Positions 48,869 to 60,070 are shown, counted from the stretch's first letter. The stretch: DNA of 64,000 nucleotides from Acidobacteriota bacterium (GCA_029569255.1 JAKQUO010000008.1:186001-250000), one strand, 5' to 3'. Made by a program: numbers and translations. The notes: generated from the sequence alone by a model not told the origin.

Positions 48869-49795
48869 TTAGAACTGCATAAGGCGCATCTCGCGGAGGG
48901 CGAGATAGGCGGCGCCGAGGACGCCGGCCGAATCCCCCAGCACGGCCTTCAGGACGGGGATGTCGCGGCCGGGGACGCCGAACAGGGCCTTGTTCATGAC
49001 CGGCGGCACGCGCTCGTACCAGAGGGGGATGTTGGAGACGCCGCCGCCGAGGACGATGGCCTCGAGGTCGAAGGCGTTGACGCAGTTGGCGAAGAGCTCG
49101 CCCATGATCCGGCAGGACTCGTCCAGGACCGCCCGGGCGTCGGCGTCGCCGGCCCGGAAGCGCTCGAAGACGCGGTCGGGAGCGAGCGTTTCGCCGGTCC
49201 GCTCCGCGTAGCGGCGGCCGAGGCTCGGGCCGGAGAGGTAGGCCTCGCCGCAGCCCCGCCGGCCGCACTCGCACGGCCGGCCGTCGATGTCGATCGAGAC
49301 GTGTCCGATCTCGCCGGCGTTGCCGTTGGGGCCGCGGTGGAGCCTGTTCCCCAGGATCAGCCCCGAGCCCATGCCCGTGCCCAGGATGACGGCCATGACC
49401 GTCGAGTACCTGCCGTGGCACTGGGCGAAGAACTCGGCCAGGGCCAGGCAGTTGGCGTCGTTCTCGACGACCAGGGGCGCGCCGAGCCTCGAGCGGAGGA
49501 GGCTCACGAGCCCCGGCTTCTCGTAGAGCGGCGTGTGGGGCGCGCCGTACATGATGTCGGCGGCGGCGCTGTAGGTCCCGGGCGCGCCCATGCCGACGGC
49601 CTCGAACGGGGCGCCCCCGGCCGTTTCGGCGACGAGCTCGAGGACGTTGGCCACGACCCGCTCGCGGCCGAGCCCCGGCTCGGACGGCCGGCGCTTGCGG
49701 GCCAGGACACGGCGCGACCCGTCGACGAGGCAGGCCTCGACCTTGGTCCCGCCGAGGTCGAGGCCGAGGGCGAAGCGGCTCCTGTCCGGTCTCAC
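48869..49795 (-). CDS. ROK-family sugar kinase (glucokinase-like)
   Basis: The 308-residue product starts with GTG. It has the phosphate-binding DLGGTK, ENDANCLALAE, the catalytic-region LGTGMGSGL and the zinc-site motif CECGRRGCGEAY, which define ROK proteins. No DNA-binding domain, so it is a kinase rather than a ROK repressor. It phosphorylates a hexose with ATP. The promoter TTGCCC-17-TACAAT places the start codon 6 nt after the -10, a leaderless arrangement. Divergent from the Maf fusion gene. Confidence 0.92.
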   Translation of the reverse strand: MRPDRSRFALGLDLGGTKVEACLVDGSRRVLARKRRPSEPGLGRERVVANVLELVAETAGGAPFEAVGMGAPGTYSAAADIMYGAPHTPLYEKPGLVSLLRSRLGAPLVVENDANCLALAEFFAQCHGRYSTVMAVILGTGMGSGLILGNRLHRGPNGNAGEIGHVSIDIDGRPCECGRRGCGEAYLSGPSLGRRYAERTGETLAPDRVFERFRAGDADARAVLDESCRIMGELFANCVNAFDLEAIVLGGGVSNIPLWYERVPPVMNKALFGVPGRDIPVLKAVLGDSAGVLGAAYLALREMRLMQF

Positions 49796-49801
49796 GGGGT
49801 C

Positions 49802-49830
49802 ATTGTAGGCGCAAAGGACGGCCGGGGCAA
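49802..49830 (-). promoter_or_regulatory. Promoter of the ROK kinase, leaderless arrangement
   Basis: Minus strand TTGCCC, 17-bp spacer, TACAAT, then GACCCC and the GTG start. Confidence 0.65.
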
Positions 49831-49918
49831 CGGGCTTCGAGAGGTCGCCTTCGGGCGCAAGCCCGGCTAAGGCCGGCCCGGACCGCCCCCGCCCCCTGGC
49901 GAACGGCCCGGAATCGGG

Positions 49919-49924
49919 TACAAT
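49919..49924 (+). promoter_or_regulatory. -10 element of the Maf-RlmD fusion, leaderless arrangement
   Basis: TACAAT, then 7 nt, then the GTG start; -35 CTGGCG (3 of 6) at 17 bp. Confidence 0.5.
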
Positions 49925-49931
49925 AGCCCGC

Positions 49932-51851
49932 GTGGAGATCGTCCTCGCCTCGGCCTCGCCCCGGCGCCGCGAGCTCATGGCCCGGGTCGCGCCGGAGTTC
50001 CGCGTCGAGCCGACCGACGTCGACGAGTCGGCGATCGCCGAGAAGGACCCGCTCGCCTTCGCCGTCGCCGCCGCCGTCCTCAAGGCCAAGGCCGCGGCCG
50101 AGCGGTTCCCCGAAGCGGCCGTCATCGGCGCCGACACCGTCGTCGCCCTGGGGCTGCGGATCCTCGGCAAACCGGCCGACCGGGCCGGCGCCCGGGCCAT
50201 GCTGAGGGCCCTGTCGGGGCGGCGGCACCGGGTCCTGACCGGCCTCGCCTTCTATCGCCGGGCCGAAGACCGGCTCCTCACCGGCTACGACCTGACCTAC
50301 GTCACCTTCCGCGAGCTCACCGACGGGATGATCGAGGGTTACCTCGACCAGGGGACCTTCCTCGACAAGGCCGGCGCCTACGCCGTCCAGGAGGTCGGCG
50401 ACGCCTTCGTCGCCCGGATGAAAGGCGATTACGACAACGTCGTCGGCTTCCCGGTCGAGAAGGTGAGGCGGCTGCTGGCCCGGTTCCTGGAGCCGGCCTT
50501 CACGGTCACGGTCGAGGACATCGATTTCCCGGGGAGCGACGGACGGGCCGAGGCCGGCGGCCGGAAGCTGCTCGTGCCCGGGGCCGTGACCGGCGAGACG
50601 GTCCGGGTCCAGGCCGTCGGCGAGCGCGGGGCGGCCCGCGTCGGCGAGGTCATCCGCGTCGAATCCGCTTCCCCCCGCCGGGCCGAGCCGCGGTGCCGCC
50701 ACTTCGGGGCCTGCGGCGGCTGCGCGTTCCAGCACCTGGATTACGCGACCCAGCTCGAGCTCAAGGAGCGGCACCTCCGCCGGACGCTCGACGAGGCCGG
50801 CCTGCCGAACGCCGCCGCGGCCGTCGGGCCGATCGCCGGCTCGCCCGATCTCTACGCCTACCGGAACAAGATGGAGTTCGCCTTCGGCGAAAAGCACGGG
50901 GCCCTGGCCCTCGGCCTGCGGGAGAAGGCGGCCTCGGGCCGCCGGACCTACCGGCGGACGCTGCCCCTTCTCGAATGCCCGATCTTCGGCCCGGCCGTCG
51001 AGCGCGTCTTCCCGGTCCTGGCCGAGTTCGCCCGCGAACACCGCCTCGAGGGCTTCGAGCCGGCCACGGGCCGGGGCCAGCTCCGCCACCTCGTCCTGCG
51101 CGAGGCCAAGCGGACGGGCGAGCTCATGGCCGCGCTGGTGACGGCCGGGAACGGCGACGCCGGCCTGGACGCGCTGGCCGGCCGGCTGGCCGAGGCCGCG
51201 CCCGGGCTGCGGAGCTTCGTCCACGTCGCCAACAGCCGCGGCTCCGACCTGGTCGAGTTCGAGCGGACGACGCTCGTCGCCGGGGCCCCGTTCATCGAGG
51301 AGCGCCTGGCCGGGCTCTCGTTCCGGATCTACCCGCCGAGCTTCTTCCAGACCAACACCGCCGGAGCCGAGCTTCTCTACCGGCGCCTCCGCGAAGCGGC
51401 GCCGATGACGAAAGCGAGCCGGGTCCTGGGGCTCTACTGCGGCAGCGGGGCGATCGAGCTCTCGATCGCCGGGTCGGTGGAGAGGGTGACGGGCATCGAT
51501 TCCTCGCCGGCCAACGTGGCCAACGCCGTCGAGAACGCCCTGGTCAACCGGATCGACAACGTCGAGTTCGTCCCGGGCACGGTCGAGGCGCTGCTGGCCG
51601 AGCCGCGCCGCGAACCGGCCGACATCGTCATCGTCGACCCGCCGCGGGCCGGCCTGACCGGGAAGGCCCTGCGCCGCGTCGTCGCCCTCGGCGTCCCGGC
51701 CGTCGTCTACGTCTCGTGCAACCCGGCCTCGCTCGCCCGGGACCTCCGCGGCTTCGTCGAGGCGGGCTATCGGATCGCGTCCCTCTCCCCCTTCGACTTC
51801 TTCCCCCACACGCCGCACCTCGAGACCTTGGCCGTCCTCACGCGGCCGTAA
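49932..51851 (+). CDS. Fusion of Maf nucleotide pyrophosphatase and RlmD/TrmA-type uracil-C5 RNA methyltransferase
   Basis: A continuous 639-residue frame joins two enzymes. Residues 1-190 are a Maf protein: LASASPRRREL, GADTVV, RHRVLTGLAF and GYDLTYVTF. Maf hydrolyses dTTP, UTP or modified nucleotides. Residues about 195-639 are an RlmD-family methyltransferase: a partial TRAM-like beta region (LLVPGAVTGETVRVQAVGE), a 4Fe-4S-type cysteine set (C255, C261, C264 and likely C349), SAM motif LGLYCGSGAIEL, DPPRAGL and the nucleophile C596 in VSCNPASLARDL. It would methylate a uracil of 23S rRNA or tRNA. Both active sites look intact. Start GTG. No frameshift or stop separates the parts. Confidence 0.9.
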   Translation: MEIVLASASPRRRELMARVAPEFRVEPTDVDESAIAEKDPLAFAVAAAVLKAKAAAERFPEAAVIGADTVVALGLRILGKPADRAGARAMLRALSGRRHRVLTGLAFYRRAEDRLLTGYDLTYVTFRELTDGMIEGYLDQGTFLDKAGAYAVQEVGDAFVARMKGDYDNVVGFPVEKVRRLLARFLEPAFTVTVEDIDFPGSDGRAEAGGRKLLVPGAVTGETVRVQAVGERGAARVGEVIRVESASPRRAEPRCRHFGACGGCAFQHLDYATQLELKERHLRRTLDEAGLPNAAAAVGPIAGSPDLYAYRNKMEFAFGEKHGALALGLREKAASGRRTYRRTLPLLECPIFGPAVERVFPVLAEFAREHRLEGFEPATGRGQLRHLVLREAKRTGELMAALVTAGNGDAGLDALAGRLAEAAPGLRSFVHVANSRGSDLVEFERTTLVAGAPFIEERLAGLSFRIYPPSFFQTNTAGAELLYRRLREAAPMTKASRVLGLYCGSGAIELSIAGSVERVTGIDSSPANVANAVENALVNRIDNVEFVPGTVEALLAEPRREPADIVIVDPPRAGLTGKALRRVVALGVPAVVYVSCNPASLARDLRGFVEAGYRIASLSPFDFFPHTPHLETLAVLTRP

Positions 51852-51860
51852 GAACGGCGC

Positions 51861-52199
51861 CTATCCCGGATTCCGGGGGAAGAACCCTATTTTTTCCCGG
51901 GGATAGGGACAGGCGGCGAGACCCCCTTCCATCACCTTGACGTTGGTCCAGCCGTTGGCCGCGAGGATCGTCGCGGCCTCGTATCCCCGAAGCGAGAGCT
52001 TGCAATAGCAGACGATCTCCCGGTCTTTGCCCGGGGGCGGATCGCTGAAACGACGCCGCGGCGCCCCGAGCGGGATCAGCGTTTCGCCCAGGCCCAGCCG
52101 CTCGGCCTCGTATTCGTCCGGGCCGCGGGCGTCGAGAAGGAACGGCTTGTCCGGCCCTTGGAGCCTCCGGCAGACCTCCGCGGCCGAGACGCCTCTCAT
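51861..52199 (-). CDS. Rhodanese-domain protein
   Basis: The 112-residue single-domain rhodanese has a Cys-centred active loop, VCYCKLSLRG, with Cys-Lys instead of the classic CRxG(R/T/W) pattern, and an N-terminal LLDARGPDEYEAERLG segment. It transfers a sulfane sulfur in the cytoplasm. The frame is open for another 38 codons upstream (to 52313) without a stop or start codon except non-standard ones, with protein-like text ending LEGR, so the N-terminus may be a truncated remnant of a larger protein. It is convergent with the Maf fusion. Confidence 0.85.
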   Translation of the reverse strand: MRGVSAAEVCRRLQGPDKPFLLDARGPDEYEAERLGLGETLIPLGAPRRRFSDPPPGKDREIVCYCKLSLRGYEAATILAANGWTNVKVMEGGLAACPYPREKIGFFPRNPG

Positions 52200-52350
52200 C
52201 CGGCCCTCGAGCTTGTTCTGCAGGACATGGGCCGTGGCGATGGACGGATCGCCGGCCCTGACGAGTGGGCCCTTTCGGCCCGCGATAACCCGCCGGACGA
52301 AGCTCGAAAAAAATCAGTATAGCCGATAGTCCGAAAAAGTGGAAACGAAG

Positions 52351-52379
52351 TTGCCCGCCGGACGGGAGGCGGATATGAT
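52351..52379 (+). promoter_or_regulatory. Promoter of the large metalloprotease
   Basis: TTGCCC, 17-bp spacer, TATGAT; leader about 25 nt with CGGAGG. The same TTGCCC -35 appears at the ROK gene. Confidence 0.65.
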
Positions 52380-52412
52380 GTTCCCTGGCCCTATCCCGAC
52401 CCGGAGGTGACC

Positions 52413-54917
52413 ATGAGCGCTTCATCCCGAAAACGACTCGCCGCCGTCCTCGCTTGTGTTCTGGCCGCGCCGTTCCTCGCCGGCGCCCGGACGGCCCAGC
52501 GGCCCGGGGCGCCCCAGACGGGACGGACCGCCCTTCCGGCCCCCGCGACGCCGACCATCGCCGATCGGACCGCGGGCCTGGAGAAGCTCGACGGCTGGTT
52601 CCCGGTCTACAAGGACGCCGGGGCCGGGAGGCTCTGGCTCGAGATCGACAAGCTGGAGACGGATTTCCTCTATTATCCGTCGCTGGCCACGGGCCTGGGG
52701 TCGAACGACATCGGCCTCGACCGGGCCGCACTCGGCCGGGCCAAGGCGGTCGCTTTCCACAGGGCCGGGCCCCGCGTCCTCCTCGTCGAGCCCAACCTGT
52801 CTTTTCGGGCCGGCACGGCCGACGCCGACGTCCGCCGCAACATCGAGGGCTCGTTCGCCCGGTCCGTGATCTGGGGCTTCGACATCGCCGCCGAGGAGAA
52901 CGAGCGCCTGCTGGTCGACGCCACGGCATTCCTTCTCCGGGACGCCATGAACATCGCCGGCACGATCGCCCGGCGGAACCAGGGCCAGTTCCAGGTCGAC
53001 CCGGCCCGGTCGGCGATCGACCTGGAGGCGGCCCGCAACTTTCCCTTCAACACCGAGATCGACGTCTGCCTGACCCTCGCCAGCCCGAACCCCGGCCCGC
53101 TGCTCCGGGGCGCGGCTCCCGACGCCGGGGCGCTGACCTTCCGGGTGCATCATTCCTTCGTCCGGCTTCCCGGGCCAGGGTACAAGCTCCGGGCCTTCGA
53201 TCCCCGGTCGAACTTCTTCGCCCATTCCTACATGGACTTCGCCGTTCCGGTCGGGGAGCCGATGGAGAAGCGGTCCGTCAGCCGCTTCCGGCTGGAAAGC
53301 AAGGACCCCGGCGCGGCCCGCTCGGAAGCGGTCGAGCCGATCGTCTATTACGTCGACCGCGGCATCCCCGAGCCGATCCGGACGGCGGTCCTCGAAGGCG
53401 CCTCGTGGTGGAACCAGGCCTTCGAGGCCGCCGGCTACATCGACGCCTTCCAGGTCAAGCTTCTCCCGGAGGGGGCCGACCCGCTGGACATCCGCTACAA
53501 CGTCATCAACTGGGTGAACCGCTCGACCCGGGGCTGGTCCTACGGCGGCGGCATCTCCGACCCGCGGACCGGCGAGCTCATCAAGGGCCACGTGTCCCTC
53601 GGCTCGCTCCGGGTCCGGCAGGACTACCTCATCGCCGAGGCCCTGGTCGGGGCCTACGAGGACGGGCGGGACAACGCCGAGGAGATGCGGAACATGGCCC
53701 TGGCCCGGATCCGCCAGCTGGCCGCCCACGAGGTCGGACACACCCTCGGCATGGGCCACAACTACGCGGCCAGCGTCAACGACCGGGCTTCGGTCATGGA
53801 CTACCCGCACCCGCTGATAGAGATCCGGGCCGACGGGACGCTGGACCTGTCCAACGCCTACGCCGTCGGCATCGGGGCGTTCGACAAGGTCGCGGTCGAA
53901 TACGCCTACCGCGATTACCCGGCCGGCGTCGACGCCGACGCGGCCTCCCGGGCCGTGCTCGAGAAGGCGTTCGCGTCCGGCCTGGTCTTCCTTTCCGATT
54001 CGGACTCCGGCCCGGGCGGCGCCCATCCCCTGACCGCGGCCTGGGACAACGGCCGCAACCTCGTCGACGAGCTGGAGCGGGTCATCCGGGTCAGGGACAT
54101 CGCCCTGAAGACGTTCACGGAGAAGCGGATCCGGCCGGGTCGGCCGATGGCGACCCTGGAGGAGCCGCTCGTGACCGCGTACCTGTTCCACCGCTACCAG
54201 ACCGAGGCGGCGGCCGCGTCGATCGGCGGGACGATGTATTTCCACCGGCTCCGGGGAGATGTCCAAAAGCCGGCCGAGATCGTTTCCCCGGCCGAACAGC
54301 GCCGGGCCCTGGAGGCCGTCATGAAGACCCTCAGCCCGGAATTCCTCGCCCTGGACGAACGGATCGTGGCCATGATCCCGCCCCGCCCCCCAGGTTTCGC
54401 GGGCGGAGGGGAGCTTTTCGGCCGGCGGACGGGGGTGACCTTCGACCCGTTCGTCCCGGTGGAGGAAGCGGCCGGGATGACGGCCGGCTTGATCCTGAAC
54501 CCGGCCCGGGCCTCCCGTCTCGTCGAGTATCATTCCCGGAACGCCCTGAATCCCGGGCTCGACGAGGTCATCGACCGGCTCCTGGCCGCGACCTGGACCG
54601 CGGCGCCGAGGCCGTCGCTTTCGACCTACCAGGCCGAGGTGAAACGGGTGGCGGACAAGGCCGTGCTGTCCAAGCTCCTGGCCCTGGCCGCGGGCGACGA
54701 AGCCTCGGCCCAGGCGAGGGCGATCGCGCTCGTCAAGATCGACGGGCTGAGGACGGCGCTGACCGAAAGGATGGCCAAGGCGCAGGGAGTGGACGACAAG
54801 GCCCATTTCAAGTACGGGATCTTCCAGATCGACCGGTTCGAGAAAGACCCGGCCGCGTTCAAGGCGCCCGCGGCGATGCCGCCGCCCCCCGGCGCCCCTA
54901 TCGGGGCGGTCCGATAA
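52413..54917 (+). CDS. Secreted zinc metalloprotease of the DUF5117/DUF4953 type
   Basis: The 834-residue product has a signal peptide (about 1-26). The central metzincin-like site HEVGHTLGMGH begins at His439, with the following NYAASVNDRASVMDYPHP containing the Met-turn. The N-terminal part (about 60-300) has SVSRFRLESKD and beta-rich DUF5117-like segments; the C-terminus is helical. Large zinc-dependent metalloproteases of this group are secreted in Acidobacteriota-like and Bacteroidota-like bacteria. Start at MSASSRKR; the nearer GTG would be too close to the ribosome site. Role: extracellular protein degradation, inferred. Confidence 0.88.
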   Translation: MSASSRKRLAAVLACVLAAPFLAGARTAQRPGAPQTGRTALPAPATPTIADRTAGLEKLDGWFPVYKDAGAGRLWLEIDKLETDFLYYPSLATGLGSNDIGLDRAALGRAKAVAFHRAGPRVLLVEPNLSFRAGTADADVRRNIEGSFARSVIWGFDIAAEENERLLVDATAFLLRDAMNIAGTIARRNQGQFQVDPARSAIDLEAARNFPFNTEIDVCLTLASPNPGPLLRGAAPDAGALTFRVHHSFVRLPGPGYKLRAFDPRSNFFAHSYMDFAVPVGEPMEKRSVSRFRLESKDPGAARSEAVEPIVYYVDRGIPEPIRTAVLEGASWWNQAFEAAGYIDAFQVKLLPEGADPLDIRYNVINWVNRSTRGWSYGGGISDPRTGELIKGHVSLGSLRVRQDYLIAEALVGAYEDGRDNAEEMRNMALARIRQLAAHEVGHTLGMGHNYAASVNDRASVMDYPHPLIEIRADGTLDLSNAYAVGIGAFDKVAVEYAYRDYPAGVDADAASRAVLEKAFASGLVFLSDSDSGPGGAHPLTAAWDNGRNLVDELERVIRVRDIALKTFTEKRIRPGRPMATLEEPLVTAYLFHRYQTEAAAASIGGTMYFHRLRGDVQKPAEIVSPAEQRRALEAVMKTLSPEFLALDERIVAMIPPRPPGFAGGGELFGRRTGVTFDPFVPVEEAAGMTAGLILNPARASRLVEYHSRNALNPGLDEVIDRLLAATWTAAPRPSLSTYQAEVKRVADKAVLSKLLALAAGDEASAQARAIALVKIDGLRTALTERMAKAQGVDDKAHFKYGIFQIDRFEKDPAAFKAPAAMPPPPGAPIGAVR

Positions 54918-55082
54918 GGGCTTCCGGTCCGGGGCCCACGGGTCCCGGCCGGGCCCGTCCGCGGCCGACAAGGGGACGGACAGGCGCCGGGTCGATCGCG
55001 CCGGCGCCCTTTCGGGCCAGGATGACCGGGTCTCATCCCGGCCGGTCCGGGGAATCATCGCCCCAATCACCCCTCGTGACTA

Positions 55083-55111
55083 TGGACTCCCGCCGACCCC
55101 GGCCCTAGACT
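55083..55111 (+). promoter_or_regulatory. Weak promoter of the second PorT-like gene
   Basis: TGGACT, 17-bp spacer, TAGACT (4 of 6 each). The preceding gap 54918-55082 is GC-rich with no gene seen. Confidence 0.35.
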
Positions 55112-55152
55112 GCGTTCGATCGTCGATCAAATCCATCATCACGGAGGTATCA

Positions 55153-55806
55153 TTGAAAAAGCTTACCGCAGTCGTCTTCGTCGCTCTCGCCCTGGCCTGC
55201 CTCGCCCCCCTGTCCGGGGCGACCGTCATCGGCCTCAAGGGCGGCCTGAACCTGGCCAACATGACAATCAAGGCCGAGGACCCGGCCGACCTGCCCGACT
55301 TCAAGTCGCAGCCCGGCCTCGTCGCCGGCGTGTTCGTCTCCTTCGATCTCGGGCCGGTGGCCATCCAGCCCGAATTGCTGTATTCCCGCCGCGGCATGTC
55401 TTTCGAGGTGTACAAGGACGCCTATGAAACCGATACAGGCCGCTTCATCGTCAACTACCTCGAACTTCCCATCCTGCTGAAGTACGGCTTCACCAAAGGA
55501 TCGGCCAAGCCGTTCGTCTGCGCCGGCCCTTCGTTCGGCTACCGGCTGCAGGCCTGGAACGGGGTTGACATCGATTACGTCGACCCCGACGATGAGGACC
55601 AATACTACCGGCAAGACTTCACCAAGGCCATCAAGAAGACGGACCTGGCCGGGGTCTTCGGAGCGGGGGTGGACATCAAGCTGCCCAAGGTCATCCTGAC
55701 GCTCGAAGGCCGCTACTATCTCGGCCTGGCCAACATCAATGCGGATTTAGAAGTCACCTCGGCCAAGAACAAGGGCCTTTCCGTCCTCGTCGGCCTCGGC
55801 TTCTGA
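55153..55806 (+). CDS. Outer-membrane beta-barrel protein, PorT-like, TTG start
   Basis: The 217-residue product begins with TTG, six bases after GGAGG. Signal peptide about 1-22 (SGAT). It shares strands with the barrel at 7662: VIGLKGGLNLAN, VSFDLGPVAIQPELLYSRRG, NYLELPILLKYGF, FVCAGPSFGYRL and a terminal VLVGLGF. The terminal Phe fits BAM targeting. Function unknown. It has no co-transcribed partner. Confidence 0.88.
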   Translation: MKKLTAVVFVALALACLAPLSGATVIGLKGGLNLANMTIKAEDPADLPDFKSQPGLVAGVFVSFDLGPVAIQPELLYSRRGMSFEVYKDAYETDTGRFIVNYLELPILLKYGFTKGSAKPFVCAGPSFGYRLQAWNGVDIDYVDPDDEDQYYRQDFTKAIKKTDLAGVFGAGVDIKLPKVILTLEGRYYLGLANINADLEVTSAKNKGLSVLVGLGF

Positions 55807-55815
55807 CCTGTCCCT

Positions 55816-55852
55816 CCGGGCCGCCGCTCCGGCCGACGGGGCGGCGGCCCGG
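55816..55852. terminator. Strong hairpin between convergent genes
   Basis: A perfect 12-bp stem, CCGGGCCGCCGC with GCGGCGGCCCGG, and a 13-nt loop fill the convergent gap 55807-55861. No T-tract on either side. Confidence 0.6.
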
Positions 55853-55861
55853 CTTCCCGGC

Positions 55862-57685
<1,824 letters not shown>

Positions 57686-57754
57686 GGGGCTATCCTTTCA
57701 TCGAAGGGTCCCCGCCGTCCGCGGGGACCGCTTCCGCGCCCGCCGGTCACGCGC

Positions 57755-60016
57755 TCAGAGCGGGCAGTCCTTGCCTTGATAGATGTCTTCGCCCGGCTTG
57801 CAGCCGACCTTCTTCAGCTTCGGGTACGTCTTGACGAGGAAATACAGGAGCGGCAGGGCGCCGAAGACGATGATGATCGTGTCGGGGAGCGCCCGGACGA
57901 TCCCCAGGGCCTGGACGATCCCGCCCTGGTAGAAGGCGTTGCTGCGGGCCCACCACAGCCCGTGCCTGTAGCTGGCCAAGGCCTGGGCCACCCCGACCGG
58001 GAGGAGCGTCAGGACGAACATCAGGAACAGCCCGCCGTTGAGGCCGTAGAAGCTGAGCTTGAGGGCCCTGTCGTCCCAGGCGTCCTTCCGCACGAGCGAG
58101 CGCCAGGTGAACAGCATCAGGGCGATCGACAGCATCCCGTAGACGCCGAAGAGGGCCGTGTGCGCGTGGTTGGCCGTGAGATAGGTCGAGTGCTCGTAGT
58201 AGTTGACCATCGGCAGGTTGATGGTGAAGCCGAAGACGCCCGCCCCGAGGAAGTTCCAGAAGCTCGAGGCGACGAGGAAATAGAGCGGCCAGCGGTAGGG
58301 GAAGTCCGCCCCGGCCTCCCGGATCGACTTGTACTCCATCCAGGCCCGGACGACGAGCAGGATGAGCGGGATCGGCTCGAGCGAGGAGAACAGGCCGCCC
58401 AGGGCCAGCCAGAAGGCCGGGCCGCCGTACCAGAAATAGTGGTGGGCCGTGCCGATGAGCCCGCTGGCGAAGACGAGGATGGCCGTGAGATAGGCCACCT
58501 TCATGGCCGAGCGCTTGTCCACGAGGCCCATGACGACGAGGAACAGGGCGATGACGGCGATGCCGAAGAACTCGAAGATGCCCTCGACCCAGATGTGGAC
58601 GACGAACCAGCGCCAGTAGTCGGCGACCGTCAGGTGGGTCCCCCGGCCGTAGAAGAAGCCGAAGGCGAAGAAGCCGACGACGAGCGCGGCGCTCAGCGTG
58701 TAGAACCAGACCAGGCCGCTCTCGTCCCTGTTCGGGCCGAAGAGCCTGTCCTTGAGGGCCCGGTAGACGATGAGCAGCCAGGCCACCAGGCCGGCGAAGA
58801 GGATGATCTGCCAGAACCGGCCGAGCTCCAGGTACTCCCAGCCCTGGTGCCCGAACCAGAACCAGTTGTTCCCCAGGACGCCCTTGAGCCCGAGGACCTC
58901 GCCGACGAGGCTCCCCGCGGCCACGACCAGGACGGCCCCGAAGAGGAGGTTGACCAAGAGGCCCTGGCCCTTGGGCTCCTTCCTGCTGATGATCGGGGCG
59001 AGGTAGATCGAGGTCGCGATCCAGGTCGTCGCGATCCAGAAGATGGCCAGCTGGAGGTGCCAGCTCTTGGCCCAGCTGTAGGGGACGCCGGCGGCGATGA
59101 AATCGAAGAAGAACTTCCCCGGGTGGACGGTGTAGTGGGCCAGCAGGCCCCCCATGGCGGTCTGGAGCAGGAAGAGCAGGATGACCACGAGGAAGAACTT
59201 GGCCGCCCGGGCCTGGCTCGGGGTCAGGGGCAGCTCCAGCAGGCGCCGGCCGGCCTCGACGGACCTCGATTCGCCGTAGAAGAAGCGGTAGCGGTGGACG
59301 ACGTAGACGACGAGCCCGAGCACGACGAAGAGGAAGACGATCGACAGGACGCTCCAGAGGTAGGCATCGGCCGACAGGGTGTTGCCGACCGAGCGGTCCG
59401 GGGGCCAGTTGTTGGTGTAGGTGTGGTCCAGCCCGGGCCGGTTCGTGCCCGCCGCCCAGGCCGTCCAGAAGAAGAAGGCCGCGAGCTTCTCGGCCTCCTC
59501 GTCGGACCTGACCGTCTCGGGGAGGAACCCGTAGGAAGGGTCGCCCCGCCGGAAGACGGACTTCCAGCGGGCGGCCGCCTTGGCGTAGGCCTCGGCGTGG
59601 GCGGCGGAGAGCGACAGCGTGCCGGTCCCGGGATCGTAGCTGTTGGCCTTGATCAGGCCGATGACCCGGCCGTCGACCGCCGACCGGTCCGCCTCGGGCA
59701 GGGCGTCGTACGACGAGCCCCGCTCGCGGGCCAGGAACTCCCTCATGTCGGCGCCCAGGCCATGGAGCGTCGCGGCCGAGAAATCCATGCCCCGGTAGGT
59801 CCCGTGGCCCCAGACGCTGCCGTGGTCCATGAGCCCGTAGCGCTGATAGACGTCCTGGCCGGCCAGGATGTCCGCGCCGGTCGCCAGGACCCGGCCATCG
59901 GCGACGACCCGGTCCGGGACCGGGGCGACCTGCCTGGCGGCGAAGAAGCCGCCGGCGAGGAGGACCGCCAAGGCCACGACGAAACTGAGGATGGCGCCGT
60001 ATTTCAAGCCCTTCAT
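57755..60016 (-). CDS. norZ: Quinol-dependent nitric oxide reductase (qNOR), large fused subunit
   Basis: The 753-residue membrane protein has an N-terminal part with a single helix and a soluble domain (about 35-215), followed by about 12 helices of the haem-copper superfamily, the layout of qNOR. Haem- and FeB-binding His occur in GHQGWEYLELGR, HIWVEGIFEFFG, HHYFWYGG and NYYEHSTYLTANHAHT. It reduces two NO to N2O with electrons from quinol. A good AAGGAGGG precedes the start. The hemerythrin gene follows upstream on the same strand, 54 bp away. Confidence 0.95.
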   Translation of the reverse strand: MKGLKYGAILSFVVALAVLLAGGFFAARQVAPVPDRVVADGRVLATGADILAGQDVYQRYGLMDHGSVWGHGTYRGMDFSAATLHGLGADMREFLARERGSSYDALPEADRSAVDGRVIGLIKANSYDPGTGTLSLSAAHAEAYAKAAARWKSVFRRGDPSYGFLPETVRSDEEAEKLAAFFFWTAWAAGTNRPGLDHTYTNNWPPDRSVGNTLSADAYLWSVLSIVFLFVVLGLVVYVVHRYRFFYGESRSVEAGRRLLELPLTPSQARAAKFFLVVILLFLLQTAMGGLLAHYTVHPGKFFFDFIAAGVPYSWAKSWHLQLAIFWIATTWIATSIYLAPIISRKEPKGQGLLVNLLFGAVLVVAAGSLVGEVLGLKGVLGNNWFWFGHQGWEYLELGRFWQIILFAGLVAWLLIVYRALKDRLFGPNRDESGLVWFYTLSAALVVGFFAFGFFYGRGTHLTVADYWRWFVVHIWVEGIFEFFGIAVIALFLVVMGLVDKRSAMKVAYLTAILVFASGLIGTAHHYFWYGGPAFWLALGGLFSSLEPIPLILLVVRAWMEYKSIREAGADFPYRWPLYFLVASSFWNFLGAGVFGFTINLPMVNYYEHSTYLTANHAHTALFGVYGMLSIALMLFTWRSLVRKDAWDDRALKLSFYGLNGGLFLMFVLTLLPVGVAQALASYRHGLWWARSNAFYQGGIVQALGIVRALPDTIIIVFGALPLLYFLVKTYPKLKKVGCKPGEDIYQGKDCPL

Positions 60017-60070
60017 GTGCCGTCCCTCCTTCTTGGAATGACGGGCCCGGCGCGGCCGCCGGTCCCGGGG

